From positions 62,001 through 126,000 of the forward strand of contig NZ_LGIC01000061.1 in NCBI RefSeq assembly GCF_001294535.1: a stretch of DNA of 64,000 nt, read 5' to 3'. Of the stretch, positions 44,860 to 52,871 are shown in pieces. This DNA comes from Cypionkella psychrotolerans (GTDB lineage: Bacteria > Pseudomonadota > Alphaproteobacteria > Rhodobacterales > Rhodobacteraceae). Position 1 is the first letter of the stretch; each line of letters starts with the position of its first letter. Below the pieces are notes generated by a model, which was not told the DNA's origin, searched no databases, and saw only the letters and a list, made by a program, of their open reading frames with translations. The translations under genes were made by a program, and so were the position numbers.

Positions 44860-45342
44860 ATGAACCATCTATACTACGGCGACAACCTGAAAGTGCTGCC
44901 CCGTGTTTTGCAGCGTCTCTTCGTGGTTTTTTCGATTATGGTGTCAGCGGTAGCTATAACAACGAAGGCTATCTACGCTGAAATTGACTGTTCGAGCGTA
45001 AAACCCGAAAACTTTCAATCAGTGGCAAGCAAGTCAGAAATTGAGGCAGCAGTTTCAAATATAATTCAAGTTTACCAAACCACGGAGCATCGGATAAATT
45101 GGAAACACCTCTCAAGGTGTTTTGAAAATCTCGGCACAAATTTTACTGTAGAAGCCTTCCCCGGTGGCGGCTTTGATCATGGAGATGTTTTTCGATTTAC
45201 CATTGATAAAACAAGCATTTTGACGCCTTTCACCAGCATCCCCGGCGGATCGAATGATATTTTCACAGCTATAATAAACGTAGCCCCCAGTGGGAAAATT
45301 GGAATTGTCCGTAGAGGAGGAAAGTTGGAACCGCTGGAGTAA
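44860..45342 (+). CDS. Chimeric ORF: DNA methyltransferase start joined to an AT-rich secreted-type protein
   Basis: The first 15 or so residues, MNHLYYGDNLKVLPR, are the standard start of a site-specific DNA methyltransferase (…YYGDNLxVL…). From about base 44908 the composition drops to AT-rich and the sequence becomes LQRLFVVFSIMVSAVAITTKAIYA, a good signal peptide, followed by a 120-residue mature part EIDCSSVKPENFQSV...GGKLEPLE that I do not recognise. It seems that a fragment of another gene replaced the methyltransferase core and now uses its start. A stand-alone start at the in-frame ATG 44938 or TTG 44908 is possible. The stop TAA is in the same frame as, and one codon before, the methyltransferase C-terminal piece. 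An active exported product is possible but unproven. Confidence 0.6.
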   Translation: MNHLYYGDNLKVLPRVLQRLFVVFSIMVSAVAITTKAIYAEIDCSSVKPENFQSVASKSEIEAAVSNIIQVYQTTEHRINWKHLSRCFENLGTNFTVEAFPGGGFDHGDVFRFTIDKTSILTPFTSIPGGSNDIFTAIINVAPSGKIGIVRRGGKLEPLE

Positions 45343-45345
45343 AAT

Positions 45346-45813
45346 ATGGCGGTTTTTGAACATAACACCCATGCTTTTGAGAAATGGGCGCCGTCGCTGA
45401 TTGCGGCGCAACCGGGCAACCTTTCCAAAAAGGGCGCGGACAAGGGCATTGATGGCAATCTGTATTTCGGCGCGAAATCCGAAGGCCGCGCGATTGACTC
45501 GGTGAAGACGGGCGATGACGTCGGCGTGGCGATGATCCGCAATCTGCGCGGGGTGATCGAGCGCGAGCGCGCCGGGGTCGGGGTGTTTCTGACCCAGACC
45601 GAGCCGTCGAAACCGATGATCACCGAAGCCGCCGCGGCGGGATTGTTTGTGCTGCCCGGTTTCACCTCGGTGCCGCGCATCCAGATCGTGACGATTGAAC
45701 AAGCGATGGCGCTACGCGACCGCGCGGAGCGTTTACCGGCGCGCAGGGATAACGGGTTTAAGAAGGCGGCGAAGGAGGTCGATGGCGGCGCGCAGGGGGC
45801 GTTGGAGTTTTAA
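45346..45813 (+). pseudogene. C-terminal Mrr-like domain of a site-specific DNA methyltransferase (remnant)
   Basis: 155 codons encode HNTHAFEKWAPSLIAAQPGN, KKGADKGIDGNLYF, SVKTGDDVGVAMIRNLRGVIERERAGVGVFLTQTEPS and IQIVTIEQAM, ending KKAAKEVDGG. This is the restriction-endonuclease-like (Mrr-type) tail found on many N6/N4 DNA methyltransferases of the type III-like group. The D-x-n-K-type nuclease core (GIDG...SVK) is intact. It is in the same reading frame as the methyltransferase start at 44860, but the catalytic DPPY/FxGxG middle is missing. Most likely a decayed gene; a surviving small nuclease-like protein, translated by coupling over the 3-base gap, cannot be excluded. Confidence 0.7.
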
Positions 45814-45867
45814 GGGTTTATCGGGGGCAGTGCTTGGCTTATTGGGGGTGCAAAGAGGAGCCCGCCC

Positions 45868-46968
45868 ATGAGCCTGAACACCTTCGGTCATCTGTTTCGC
45901 GTCACCACTTGGGGTGAAAGCCACGGGCCTGCCATTGGTTGCACGGTGGATGGCTGTCCTCCGGGGATTACGTTGAGCGAGGCGGATTTGCAGCCTTGGC
46001 TGGATCAGCGCAAACCGGGGACGTCGAAGTTCACCACCCAGCGGAAAGAGGCGGATGAGGTTCGGATTCTGTCGGGGGTGTTTGAGGGCGTGACGACGGG
46101 GACGCCTATTCAGTTGATGATTGAGAACACGGATCAGCGCAGCAAGGACTACAGCAACATCGCGCAGGCGTTTCGGCCGGGGCATGCGGATATCACCTAC
46201 CATCAGAAGTATGGGGTGCGGGATTATCGTGGCGGTGGGCGGTCTTCGGCGCGGGAGACGGCTTCGCGGGTGGCGGCTGGCGGGGTGGCGCGGGCGGTGT
46301 TGGCTTCGTTGGTGCCGGGGCTGACCATCAGCGGGTATATGGTGCGGATGGGGGTGATGGGGATTGATCGGGGGCGGTTTGAGGCGGGCGAGATTGGGCG
46401 GAACCCGTTCTTTTGTCCTGATCCGGGGGCTGTTGCGGGGTGGGCGGAGTATCTGGATGGGCTGCGGATGGACCGCAATTCGGTGGGAGCGGTGATTGAG
46501 GTTACGGCTTCGGGGGTGCCTGCGGGGTTGGGGGCGCCGCTGTATGGCAAGTTGGATTCCGATCTGGCGGCGGCAATGATGTCGATCAATGCGGTGAAGG
46601 GGGTGGAGATTGGCGACGGGTTCGATGCCGCGACTTTGACCGGGGTTGAGAATGCGGATGAGATCAGGATGGGGGCTGCGGGGCCGGAGTTCTTGTCGAA
46701 CCATGCGGGGGGGATCTTGGGCGGGATTTCCAGCGGGCAGCCGGTGGTGGTGCGGTTCGCGGTGAAGCCGACCTCGTCTATTCTGACGCCACGGGCGACG
46801 ATTGATGCGACCGGGGCGGAGATTGATCTGGTCACCAAGGGGCGGCACGACCCTTGCGTGGGGATCCGGGCGGTTCCGGTGGGGGAGGCGATGATGGCCT
46901 GCGTTCTGGCCGACCATGTTTTGCTGGACCGGGGTCAGACAGGCGGGGTTCGGGGCCGGATCGGGTAG
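45868..46968 (+). CDS. aroC: Chorismate synthase
   Basis: The 366-residue FMN-dependent enzyme converts EPSP to chorismate, the last step of the shikimate pathway. Signature segments are [39 protein letters not shown]-like [49 protein letters not shown] and [24 protein letters not shown]. It is a core gene and has normal GC, yet it is bordered on both sides by AT-rich accessory DNA. A terminator starts at the base after its stop. Confidence 0.98.
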   Translation: MSLNTFGHLFRVTTWGESHGPAIGCTVDGCPPGITLSEADLQPWLDQRKPGTSKFTTQRKEADEVRILSGVFEGVTTGTPIQLMIENTDQRSKDYSNIAQAFRPGHADITYHQKYGVRDYRGGGRSSARETASRVAAGGVARAVLASLVPGLTISGYMVRMGVMGIDRGRFEAGEIGRNPFFCPDPGAVAGWAEYLDGLRMDRNSVGAVIEVTASGVPAGLGAPLYGKLDSDLAAAMMSINAVKGVEIGDGFDAATLTGVENADEIRMGAAGPEFLSNHAGGILGGISSGQPVVVRFAVKPTSSILTPRATIDATGAEIDLVTKGRHDPCVGIRAVPVGEAMMACVLADHVLLDRGQTGGVRGRIG

Positions 46969-46992
46969 GGTCCCAACTCGGGACCTTTTTTT
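46969..46992 (+). terminator. Intrinsic terminator of aroC
   Basis: GGTCCC-AACTC-GGGACC followed by seven T residues; the stem is perfect. Confidence 0.88.
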
Positions 46993-46999
46993 GTTGTTT

Positions 47000-47050
47000 T
47001 ATTTCAGTGAGTTCGGGTAGGGCGTTAAGAGTTTATTAGGGTTTTGCATT
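47000..47050 (+). repeat. Copy B of the GGGTT...GGCGTT intergenic repeat
   Basis: TTTCAGTGAGTTCGGG, TAGGGCGTTAAGAGTTTA, TTAGGGTTTTGC directly follows the aroC terminator, as copy A follows the dinB terminator. The core is TTAA-N7-TTAG. Confidence 0.5.
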
Positions 47051-47072
47051 TTGCGGTGAACACAGAGCGATA

Positions 47073-48242
47073 TTATTCCTCTGGACCATCTTTACCTTTG
47101 GGAATGCTTTTTTGCTCAGTGGACTGATCCCGGACCAGCTTGCTTTCATTCAAGTGGCTAATGTATCGCTCGGTGAAAAATTTTACAACATCGACCAAAT
47201 TTGCCGGAAGCTGGTCTTTTGTACCCGGCACCTTAGATTTGGGGTCATTGCCCTCTTGAGCTGCACTTTCTTCAAAACTTTTCGCTATTTGTATCTTTTG
47301 CAAATCTTCGCGCCACTCGTCGATATATTTAAGATAGTGTTCAGGCGGGGAAACTTCCGCACTTTTGAATGTTAGCTTTAGCTCAGGCCTCTCTATACGA
47401 TAATATTTAATGTAAACATCAAGGTATTCGAATAATTTTACGAAATCTGCTGCCCTGGGTCTGTCGAGCAAACTACCTTCAAGTGTTTGAATCTCATCAT
47501 ATAAATCATCACGACTAGTAATTAAAGATATAACAGGATACTTCTCACCATTCAAAACACCTTTAAATTGTTGAGGTTCGTGAAACACAAACCGACAATC
47601 AAAGTTAGTCATGTCTATATTTCTTTTTGCTCTGCACAATATATGGGCAAGAGCAGGAGATATTGTAAAATCCTCCATAGTAGAGTTTCTCGAAATTCGA
47701 AATCCACCATCAATGCCTTTGCCCAAAAAGTCATATTCGCTAGGATTCAAGTCAACAGCAGCTTCAAATTCTTCAGTCAGTATGTCGCTATCACCCGACA
47801 GCGGATCACTGCCGTTTATAGAAAGCTTTATGCTTCTATTAGGGTTTGGAAATGCAGCAATCCAAGCATTGCCTTTGGTGTTCAGACCAAACGCGGCATT
47901 AACTTCTCTACCAAACTCAATTAGCGTTTTTGTAAACGCTGTGACATACGCCCCCACATGAGTGATGCTTGTCACACGATTCACAAAAAGAATTTCGTCT
48001 CCTATTGTCTTCCAAACTTTAGGCGTATCCGTGGTTTCACTCGCACCAATTTCTGGAATCTCGGAGCAAACCGCTTGGTAGTTTCGAATTAGCTGAGATG
48101 GAAATTCACCATAAAACTTCTGAAATGCCTTGATCCATTTCAGGTTTGTATTGCCATCCTTTGATTTATACGCCGTCGACCCAACCAGATCGACGGATAA
48201 GAAAAGCCGTATTCGATAAACAGGAGGGTTTTCTCCGACCAT
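47073..48242 (-). CDS. Divergent class III nucleotide cyclase-like protein (possible defence/stress signalling)
   Basis: A 389-residue soluble protein with an N-terminal class III cyclase-like domain at about 10-190. Metal Asp18 lies in FLSVDLVGSTAYKS and Asp82 in WKTIGDEILFV. The catalytic-loop counterpart is DFLGKGIDGGFRISR, with Arg182 kept and Asp178 where Asn is usual. Residues 200-389 are alpha-helical, charged and unrecognised. There is no membrane segment. The FxSVDLVGST...GDE style recalls the cyclases of Pycsar anti-phage systems, which make cCMP or cUMP, but the usual TIR or membrane effector is not beside it. The ATG follows the ImmA-like stop without a gap (TAA-ATG). Base composition is clearly more AT-rich than the flanks, pointing to transfer. 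Product nucleotide and function are not determinable here. Confidence 0.72.
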   Translation of the reverse strand: MVGENPPVYRIRLFLSVDLVGSTAYKSKDGNTNLKWIKAFQKFYGEFPSQLIRNYQAVCSEIPEIGASETTDTPKVWKTIGDEILFVNRVTSITHVGAYVTAFTKTLIEFGREVNAAFGLNTKGNAWIAAFPNPNRSIKLSINGSDPLSGDSDILTEEFEAAVDLNPSEYDFLGKGIDGGFRISRNSTMEDFTISPALAHILCRAKRNIDMTNFDCRFVFHEPQQFKGVLNGEKYPVISLITSRDDLYDEIQTLEGSLLDRPRAADFVKLFEYLDVYIKYYRIERPELKLTFKSAEVSPPEHYLKYIDEWREDLQKIQIAKSFEESAAQEGNDPKSKVPGTKDQLPANLVDVVKFFTERYISHLNESKLVRDQSTEQKSIPKGKDGPEE

Positions 48243-48782
48243 TTAGTCAAGCAGTCCGAGCGATCTTGCACGCGTAGACGCCGCCGCTGGGCTAACGTCA
48301 AAAATGCGTTGCACTGCCAACTGTCCGCCTGCATTAAATATCTCAATAAACTTATCTTGAGGCATTAGAAACGCTGCGGCAAACCAGTTTGCTTCCCACT
48401 CCGCACGTTTTTGCGCGTCATCGGTCTCGTCAACTGAGCGAGTTGCTCTCATAATGGCGTTGCTATCATTAGCCTTAATGGAAGGAAGGTGCAGCGCCAA
48501 ATGCCCAAGCTCGTGCGCTATTGTAAACCGATCACGCTGCCTTGAGGTATTACGCGAGATGTAAATCGTGTAGTCATCAAGATCACGCGCAATGATCGAG
48601 CCACTGTCGTAGTCACCCGCCCCGCTTGAACCAAAAACGAGCGTCCCACCCGTACTTGCCACAAGCTCTTCGATGCTTCCGCCCGGCTCAAAGTTCAAAG
48701 ATTTCGCGATCTGCTCAGCAAAACTTTCAACTCCACGTTTTGGAATTCCAGCTCCGGTAGGTTGCACGAAATTCTTCAACAT
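48243..48782 (-). CDS. ImmA/IrrE-family metallo-endopeptidase
   Basis: A 179-residue zinc protease-like protein. The gluzincin motif is RFTIAHELGHLALHLPS (His-Glu-x-x-His), and the third-ligand Glu region is EWEANWFAAAFLMPQDKF, exactly the ImmA/IrrE (COG2856) layout. FDVSPAAASTRARSLGLL closes the domain. Known family members cleave XRE-type repressors (phage ImmR, Deinococcus DdrO) after a stress signal. No XRE repressor is present next to it; instead it is directly followed by the cyclase-like gene. The ATG is chosen for AGGAGG 8 bases upstream. AT-rich composition matches its partner. Confidence 0.88.
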   Translation of the reverse strand: MLKNFVQPTGAGIPKRGVESFAEQIAKSLNFEPGGSIEELVASTGGTLVFGSSGAGDYDSGSIIARDLDDYTIYISRNTSRQRDRFTIAHELGHLALHLPSIKANDSNAIMRATRSVDETDDAQKRAEWEANWFAAAFLMPQDKFIEIFNAGGQLAVQRIFDVSPAAASTRARSLGLLD

Positions 48783-48825
48783 CAGCAAAACCTCCTCTGC
48801 TTTCGGTTGCGCGCGTTTGTCAAGA

Positions 48826-48840
48826 GTAGTCGTCCCCTAC
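48826..48840 (-). promoter_or_regulatory. Dyad upstream of the ImmA-cyclase unit
   Basis: GTAG-N7-CTAC lies 44-58 bases before the ImmA-like start. On the minus strand TTGTGT and TACTCT with 17-base spacing frame it as a weak -35/-10 pair. A possible repressor site; weak evidence. Confidence 0.25.
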
Positions 48841-48879
48841 AGGAAACACAAATCGAAATCAATGTTCATTTTATGTTCC

Positions 48880-49728
48880 TCACCCCCTCGGCTGAAACTG
48901 TCGCTCAATCTCGTCGAAAATGTCGTCGATCAGACCTGCGCGGCGGGCTTCCGGCCCGGTGAAGCGCATGATCCAGCCGTTGCGGCAGACTTCTCGCCTG
49001 ATCGTCAGCCCCTGTTTCAACTCCAGCAGCCGACGCGGGCGGCCGGGTTTCGTGGGGGTGGGGTCGGACTCGGGGGATAGGGCCTCGGTGAGCGTCGGGA
49101 TCAGGGCGGCCCATTGGCTGGGCAGGCTGGCGCGGCGGTTTTCTTTCAGGATTTGGTGGATGAGGTCGGTGAGGCCGCCTCGGAGTGCTGCGGCGAGGCG
49201 CTCGATCTGGGATTGTGAGAGCAGTTCGGGGGTGGTGAAGCAATCCTCCAGCTCCTCTGCCACAAGGGCGAGGGTGCGCAGGCGGGTGCGTTTTTGTTTG
49301 CTGGCGGTGGGGTGCAGGGCGGCGATGGCGGCGTCGATGGTGGGGAACAGGTCTTGGGCGACGCAGGTGGCGAGGGTGAGGCCGCGCTCCCACGGGGTGA
49401 GGTTTTCTCGGATTTCGTTTTCGGCGATCATTTGCGCCATCGCGTCGGGGATCGAGGCGGGGGTGCGGAGGAAGGCGGGGATGGTGGTGTGGGCGCTGGG
49501 GTTGCGGGTGTGGAGCAGGCGGGTGGCGGTGAGGCGGCGCAGGCCGGAGATCAGGCCGTAGCGGTGGGTCTCGGTCGGTTGGGAGAGCGCCCAGACCTCA
49601 ATCGGTTGGCGCAGGCCGTCGCGGGCGATGGAGGCGGCGAGGTCTTCGAGCGCTGCGGTGTCGAGGTGGGAGCGGTCGCGGAGCAGGGCGTTTTCTAGGA
49701 TTTCGGCGGTGGGGATGTGGGTGATCAT
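48880..49728 (-). CDS. Orphan ParB/RepB-family protein
   Basis: The 282-residue protein has a ParB N-terminal domain: DLAASIARDGLRQPIEVWAL, YGLISGLRRLTATRLL (the GxRR box) and AQMIAENEIRENLTPWERG (the ENxxRxxL box). A helical middle part follows. The C-terminus RRLLELKQGLTIRREVCRNGWIMRFTGPEARR is unlike chromosomal ParB. AGGAGG precedes the ATG. No parA or origin features are adjacent, so it is not part of a partition locus. It may be a ParB-like CTPase or DNA-binding regulator acquired with the neighbouring accessory DNA. It follows idi by 36 bases on the same strand. Confidence 0.82.
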   Translation of the reverse strand: MITHIPTAEILENALLRDRSHLDTAALEDLAASIARDGLRQPIEVWALSQPTETHRYGLISGLRRLTATRLLHTRNPSAHTTIPAFLRTPASIPDAMAQMIAENEIRENLTPWERGLTLATCVAQDLFPTIDAAIAALHPTASKQKRTRLRTLALVAEELEDCFTTPELLSQSQIERLAAALRGGLTDLIHQILKENRRASLPSQWAALIPTLTEALSPESDPTPTKPGRPRRLLELKQGLTIRREVCRNGWIMRFTGPEARRAGLIDDIFDEIERQFQPRG

Positions 49729-49764
49729 GGGGCCTCCTGTTCGTGTCAGGGTGCCGGGGCGTGG

Positions 49765-50295
49765 TTAAGGTTGGGTTTGTTGGGCGTTCTGTAGGATATG
49801 GGGGTGGTCGTGCAGGTAGATGCGCAGCCAGGGGGTGAAGAGTTCGGGGGTGGTTTGGGTGTCGTGCAGGAGTTTGGGGAGGGGGACCCAGGCGGTGTTG
49901 AGGACTTCGTGTGGGTTTGGGGTGATGTGGAGGGTGCGGGGGGCTTGGGCGGTGAAGATCTCAACCAGTTCGTGTTCGATCATGTCGGGGGGGACGGGGG
50001 CGCGGTATTCGACCTGACCTGCGGGGGTGAGGGTTAGGTTTTGCAGGCCGAGTTCCTCGGCGAGGCGGCGGTGGGCGCAGGTTATGGCGGGCTCGTCCCA
50101 GTGCGGGTGGGTGCAGCAGGTGTTCGCCCAGAGGCCGGGGGTGTGGTATTTCGTGAGCGCGCGTTGTTGGATCAGGATGTGGTCGCCTGACAGGACGAAA
50201 ACCGAGACGGCCTTGTGGCGCAGGCCAAGGCGGTGGGTTTCGAGTTTATCGGTGGGGGTGAGGGTGCCGTTGATCCAGGCGGGGATGAGCGTCAT
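49765..50295 (-). CDS. idi: Isopentenyl-diphosphate delta-isomerase (type I)
   Basis: The 176-residue Nudix-fold enzyme interconverts IPP and DMAPP. It shows ALTKYHTPGLWANTCCTHPHWDEP, with the catalytic Cys and metal His, the Nudix-like AHRRLAEELGL, and MIEHELVEIFTAQ with metal-binding Glu residues. The ATG precedes MTLIPAWINGTL and lies 49 bases from the divergent pentapeptide gene. In phototrophic relatives idi sits in the photosynthesis cluster; no such genes are in this window. Confidence 0.93.
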   Translation of the reverse strand: MTLIPAWINGTLTPTDKLETHRLGLRHKAVSVFVLSGDHILIQQRALTKYHTPGLWANTCCTHPHWDEPAITCAHRRLAEELGLQNLTLTPAGQVEYRAPVPPDMIEHELVEIFTAQAPRTLHITPNPHEVLNTAWVPLPKLLHDTQTTPELFTPWLRIYLHDHPHILQNAQQTQP

Positions 50296-50352
50296 GGCGG
50301 GCCTTGGGGTTGTTTGGGTGGTGATGGCGGGGAGTGTGGGGGAATGCAAGCG

Positions 50353-50976
50353 ATGACTGTGGTGGAGGGTGGCGTGTTGGGGCGGGCCGAGGTGATGGCC
50401 TTGGTGGGGCCTGCGGTGTTGCGCGGGTGTGATCTGGAGGGGGCGGATCTGGCGGGAGTGGATCTGTCGGGGTGGCGGTTTGAGCGCTGTAGCTTGAAGG
50501 CGGTGAATTTTATTGGGGCGGTGCTGGAGGGGGTGGCGTTTGTCGGCTGCAGGGCTGGGTTCGCGCGGTTTGCGGCGGCTCGGCTGGGGGAGGCGGTGCT
50601 GCAGGGCTGCGATTTCAACAATGCGGGGTTTGAAGGAGCGGTGCTGACCGGGGCGCGGATTGAGGGCTGCAAGCTGACCGGGGCGGATTTGGCCAAGGCG
50701 GGGACTTTGGGGCTGGTGTTGGTCGATACGCTGCTGGCGGATGCGCGGCTGCGGGGGGTGGTTTTGCGCCGTGCGATGCTGGAGGGGGTGGATTTCTCGG
50801 GCGCGGATTTGGCGGGCTGCGATTTCCGCGAGGCGGTGTTTGAGCGCTGTTCGCTGCGGGAGGCCCATGTGAGCGGGGCGCGGTTTGAGGGTGCCGATTT
50901 AAGGGGTGCCGATTTGGGCGGATTGAAGATCGCCGATGCGGGCAAGTTTCGCGGCGCGGTCGTGTCGCGCAAATAG
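50353..50976 (+). CDS. Pentapeptide-repeat protein
   Basis: A 207-residue protein almost entirely made of A(D/N)LxG-type five-residue repeats (CDLEGADLAGVDLSG, GADLAGCDFREAVFE, GADLRGADLGG), forming a quadrilateral beta-helix. Such proteins mimic DNA or act as scaffolds; some (Qnr, MfpA) protect gyrase, but no specific feature of those is seen. GGGGGA lies 9 bases before the chosen ATG; an ATG 9 bases earlier has no room for a ribosome binding site. Strongly G-rich on the coding strand. Confidence 0.88.
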   Translation: MTVVEGGVLGRAEVMALVGPAVLRGCDLEGADLAGVDLSGWRFERCSLKAVNFIGAVLEGVAFVGCRAGFARFAAARLGEAVLQGCDFNNAGFEGAVLTGARIEGCKLTGADLAKAGTLGLVLVDTLLADARLRGVVLRRAMLEGVDFSGADLAGCDFREAVFERCSLREAHVSGARFEGADLRGADLGGLKIADAGKFRGAVVSRK

Positions 50977-51036
50977 GCGGCGGAACTGGTGGCGCAGTTG
51001 GGCTTGGTGGTGGCTTGAGGGATCGAGCGGCGCGTC

Positions 51037-51063
51037 GGGTGGCGGGGTGAACCCGCCCTACCC
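51037..51063. repeat. REP-like hairpin between convergent genes
   Basis: GGGTGGCGGG-GTGAA-CCCGCCCTACCC. This GTAGGGCGGGTTCACCCCGCC-type palindrome is a frequent dispersed element in related genomes in my memory and could terminate both flanking genes. Confidence 0.6.
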
Positions 51064-51071
51064 ATAGGCGC

Positions 51072-51383
51072 TTAGCCCGGAACATGCAGGATGATGCCGT
51101 CGAGCGCTTCGGTCATTTTGATCTGGCAGGATAGGCGGGAAGTGGGTTGGCGGTCGGCGTCGGTGACGTCGAGCATGTCGTCTTCGAAGGTACTGGGCCG
51201 GCCTACGCGGGTGGTCCATGCGGGATCAACGACGACGTGGCAGGTGGCGCAGGACAGCGAGCCGCCGCATTCGCCGATCACGTTGGGGATATTGTTGGCG
51301 ACAGCGGCTTCCATCAGGTTGAGGCCGGGTTTGACCTCGGCGGTGACGGTTTTGCCGTTGGGGAGGTGCCAGGTGGCTTGCAT
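51072..51383 (-). CDS. [2Fe-2S] ferredoxin of the adrenodoxin/putidaredoxin type
   Basis: The 103-residue ferredoxin has cluster ligands in CGGSLSCATC (C-x5-C-x2-C) and a fourth Cys in RLSCQIKM, with PTSRLSCQI typical of the P450-reducing vertebrate-type branch. It most likely delivers electrons to the P450 encoded 1.5 kb upstream on the same strand. A ferredoxin reductase gene is not in the cluster and must be supplied elsewhere. A hairpin-containing repeat separates it from the ligase gene. Confidence 0.93.
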   Translation of the reverse strand: MQATWHLPNGKTVTAEVKPGLNLMEAAVANNIPNVIGECGGSLSCATCHVVVDPAWTTRVGRPSTFEDDMLDVTDADRQPTSRLSCQIKMTEALDGIILHVPG

Positions 51384-51402
51384 TTCAGGCTCCGGTTTGG
51401 CG

Positions 51403-51450
51403 GAGATGCCGGGGGCAAGCCCCCGGACCCCCGGGATATTTAGACCAATG
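51403..51450. repeat. Hairpin plus GGGATATTT intergenic repeat
   Basis: CCGGGGGCAAGCCCCCGG hairpin followed by ACCCCCGGGATATTTAGACC. It is related to the element at 29562-29607 and could attenuate transcription between the ligase and ferredoxin genes. Confidence 0.55.
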
Positions 51451-51527
51451 TGAAAGCGGGGGAGGGTTGGTTTGCAGTTTTTAGCGTGGCCCGCTTGGAC
51501 GTTTACCGATTTGAAAGCATTGGCGGG

Positions 51528-52829
51528 TTACAGATACCAAATGTACCAATCGCGCAGGGCGTCGGGGGAAAGAGCGGCGGTTTTTTCGACTTCGGCGCGT
51601 TTCATATAAAGGTGGTTTTCGACCAAGCCCGCGTCCACGGCCGTGGTGAGGACGGCGTCGGAGTCCAGATCATTGAGGGCGTCGGAGAGGGAGGCCGCGG
51701 TGCCGTGTTTGGCATCGTTGGAAGAGAAGCCGTTGCCGGATTCCATCGGTTGTAAAGCGTAGTGGTTTTCATAGCCGAGCAGCGCGGCTTGCAAGACAGT
51801 TGCCACGGCAGTGTAGGGATTGGCGGCAGCGTCGGCCATGCGGTGTTCGAGGCGGGCTTTCTTGCCACCCTCGGCGCTCAGCCGCACGGTGACGTTGCGG
51901 TTGTCACCGCCCCAGTTGCACCAATAGCCCGACAGGCTGGCGGGCTGCAGGCGGTTATAGGATTGGGCGTTGGGAGCGATCAGGCCGGCCATAGCTTTGT
52001 GATGTTGCATCCATCCGGCGATGCAGCCTTTGGCAAGCGGGTTGAGGTTAGTCGGGTCGCCATGATCGCCATTGGCCAGCGCATTGTGATCTTTGGCATC
52101 GGTGAAGGACAGATTGATGTGCATGCCGCTGCCGCCCTTGCCGGGGATCGGTTTCGGCAGGAAAGTCAGGATAATGCCATGATCCCAGGCGATCTCTCGG
52201 GCCATTTGGCGAAACAGCACGACGGTATCAACGTGTTGGACAGCGCTGTTGAACGTGAGGGTGAATTCATATTGCGGCGTGTCATATTCGGCGGTGATCA
52301 GATCCAGCGGCAGGCCGATGTCTTGAGCTTTGTTCCAGATTGCATCGGTGAAACGACGCGGGTCGGTGAAGTTTCCGGTGCCATAAACCACGCCGCCGGG
52401 GGTGTCATAGGGCACGATCTGGCCATCATCGCAGCGGACGAAGGCGTAAGCTTCCAGCTCAATGCCGACTTTCGGGGTTAGGCCGTGTTTCTCCCAAGCC
52501 GCGACGGCGCGTTTCAGGGCGGAGCGGGGGCACATCGGGATCGGCATGCCGTCGGCGGCATAGAGGTCTCCGGTGACGACTTTGGTGTTCGGCTCCCAAC
52601 CTTGACGGATTTCGTTGCCGTTCCAGCGCAGGGCCATGTCGGGGAGGCCTTCGAGACACATGGTGCCGGGGGCCTCAATCAGCAGGTCTTTGTCGTAATG
52701 CACCGAAAACGTCGGGCGGGCGAAGCGGCTTTCATCGTCTTTTAACTTGCTGGCAGGCAGGTATTTGCCGCGCATGATTGAGAGGTGATCGCAAAACATC
52801 GCGCGCAGGCGCTGGGGTTGATCGGTCAT
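51528..52829 (-). CDS. Glutamine synthetase-family ligase (gamma-glutamylamide synthetase-like)
   Basis: A 433-residue protein with the glutamine synthetase catalytic fold. VGIELEAYAF carries the first metal Glu residues, TAEYDTPQYEFTL the second set, and GKGGSGMHINLSF the His loop. RVTV-like NRNVTVRLSAEGGKKARLEHRMADAAANPY is the ATP/glutamate site. It diverges from true GlnA at the N-terminus and resembles PuuA/IpuC-type enzymes that glutamylate amines. It would attach gamma-glutamate to an amine before oxidation by the adjacent P450. Specific substrate unknown. The start follows a spacer of 42 bases after the P450 stop. Confidence 0.85.
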   Translation of the reverse strand: MTDQPQRLRAMFCDHLSIMRGKYLPASKLKDDESRFARPTFSVHYDKDLLIEAPGTMCLEGLPDMALRWNGNEIRQGWEPNTKVVTGDLYAADGMPIPMCPRSALKRAVAAWEKHGLTPKVGIELEAYAFVRCDDGQIVPYDTPGGVVYGTGNFTDPRRFTDAIWNKAQDIGLPLDLITAEYDTPQYEFTLTFNSAVQHVDTVVLFRQMAREIAWDHGIILTFLPKPIPGKGGSGMHINLSFTDAKDHNALANGDHGDPTNLNPLAKGCIAGWMQHHKAMAGLIAPNAQSYNRLQPASLSGYWCNWGGDNRNVTVRLSAEGGKKARLEHRMADAAANPYTAVATVLQAALLGYENHYALQPMESGNGFSSNDAKHGTAASLSDALNDLDSDAVLTTAVDAGLVENHLYMKRAEVEKTAALSPDALRDWYIWYL

Positions 52830-52871
52830 GGTAACTCCCTGAGGCGGTTCTTTGACCGCTTTTTTGGCCGC

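Noticed and set aside
44860-45342. Interpretation as CcrM-type cell-cycle methyltransferase
   Set aside because: Only the first 15 residues are methyltransferase-like, the N-terminus is of the YYGDNLxVL type rather than CcrM, and the catalytic motifs are absent.
47073-48242. Assignment as a complete Pycsar system
   Set aside because: The cyclase motifs are suggestive, but the characteristic TIR or transmembrane effector is missing and I cannot test nucleotide specificity from sequence alone.
48880-49728. Chromosomal or plasmid partition locus
   Set aside because: There is no parA-like gene, parS-like palindrome set or replication gene near the ParB-like frame.
49765-50295. Photosynthesis gene cluster, suggested by idi
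   Set aside because: No bch, crt or puf genes are in the window; idi alone is not evidence of phototrophy.
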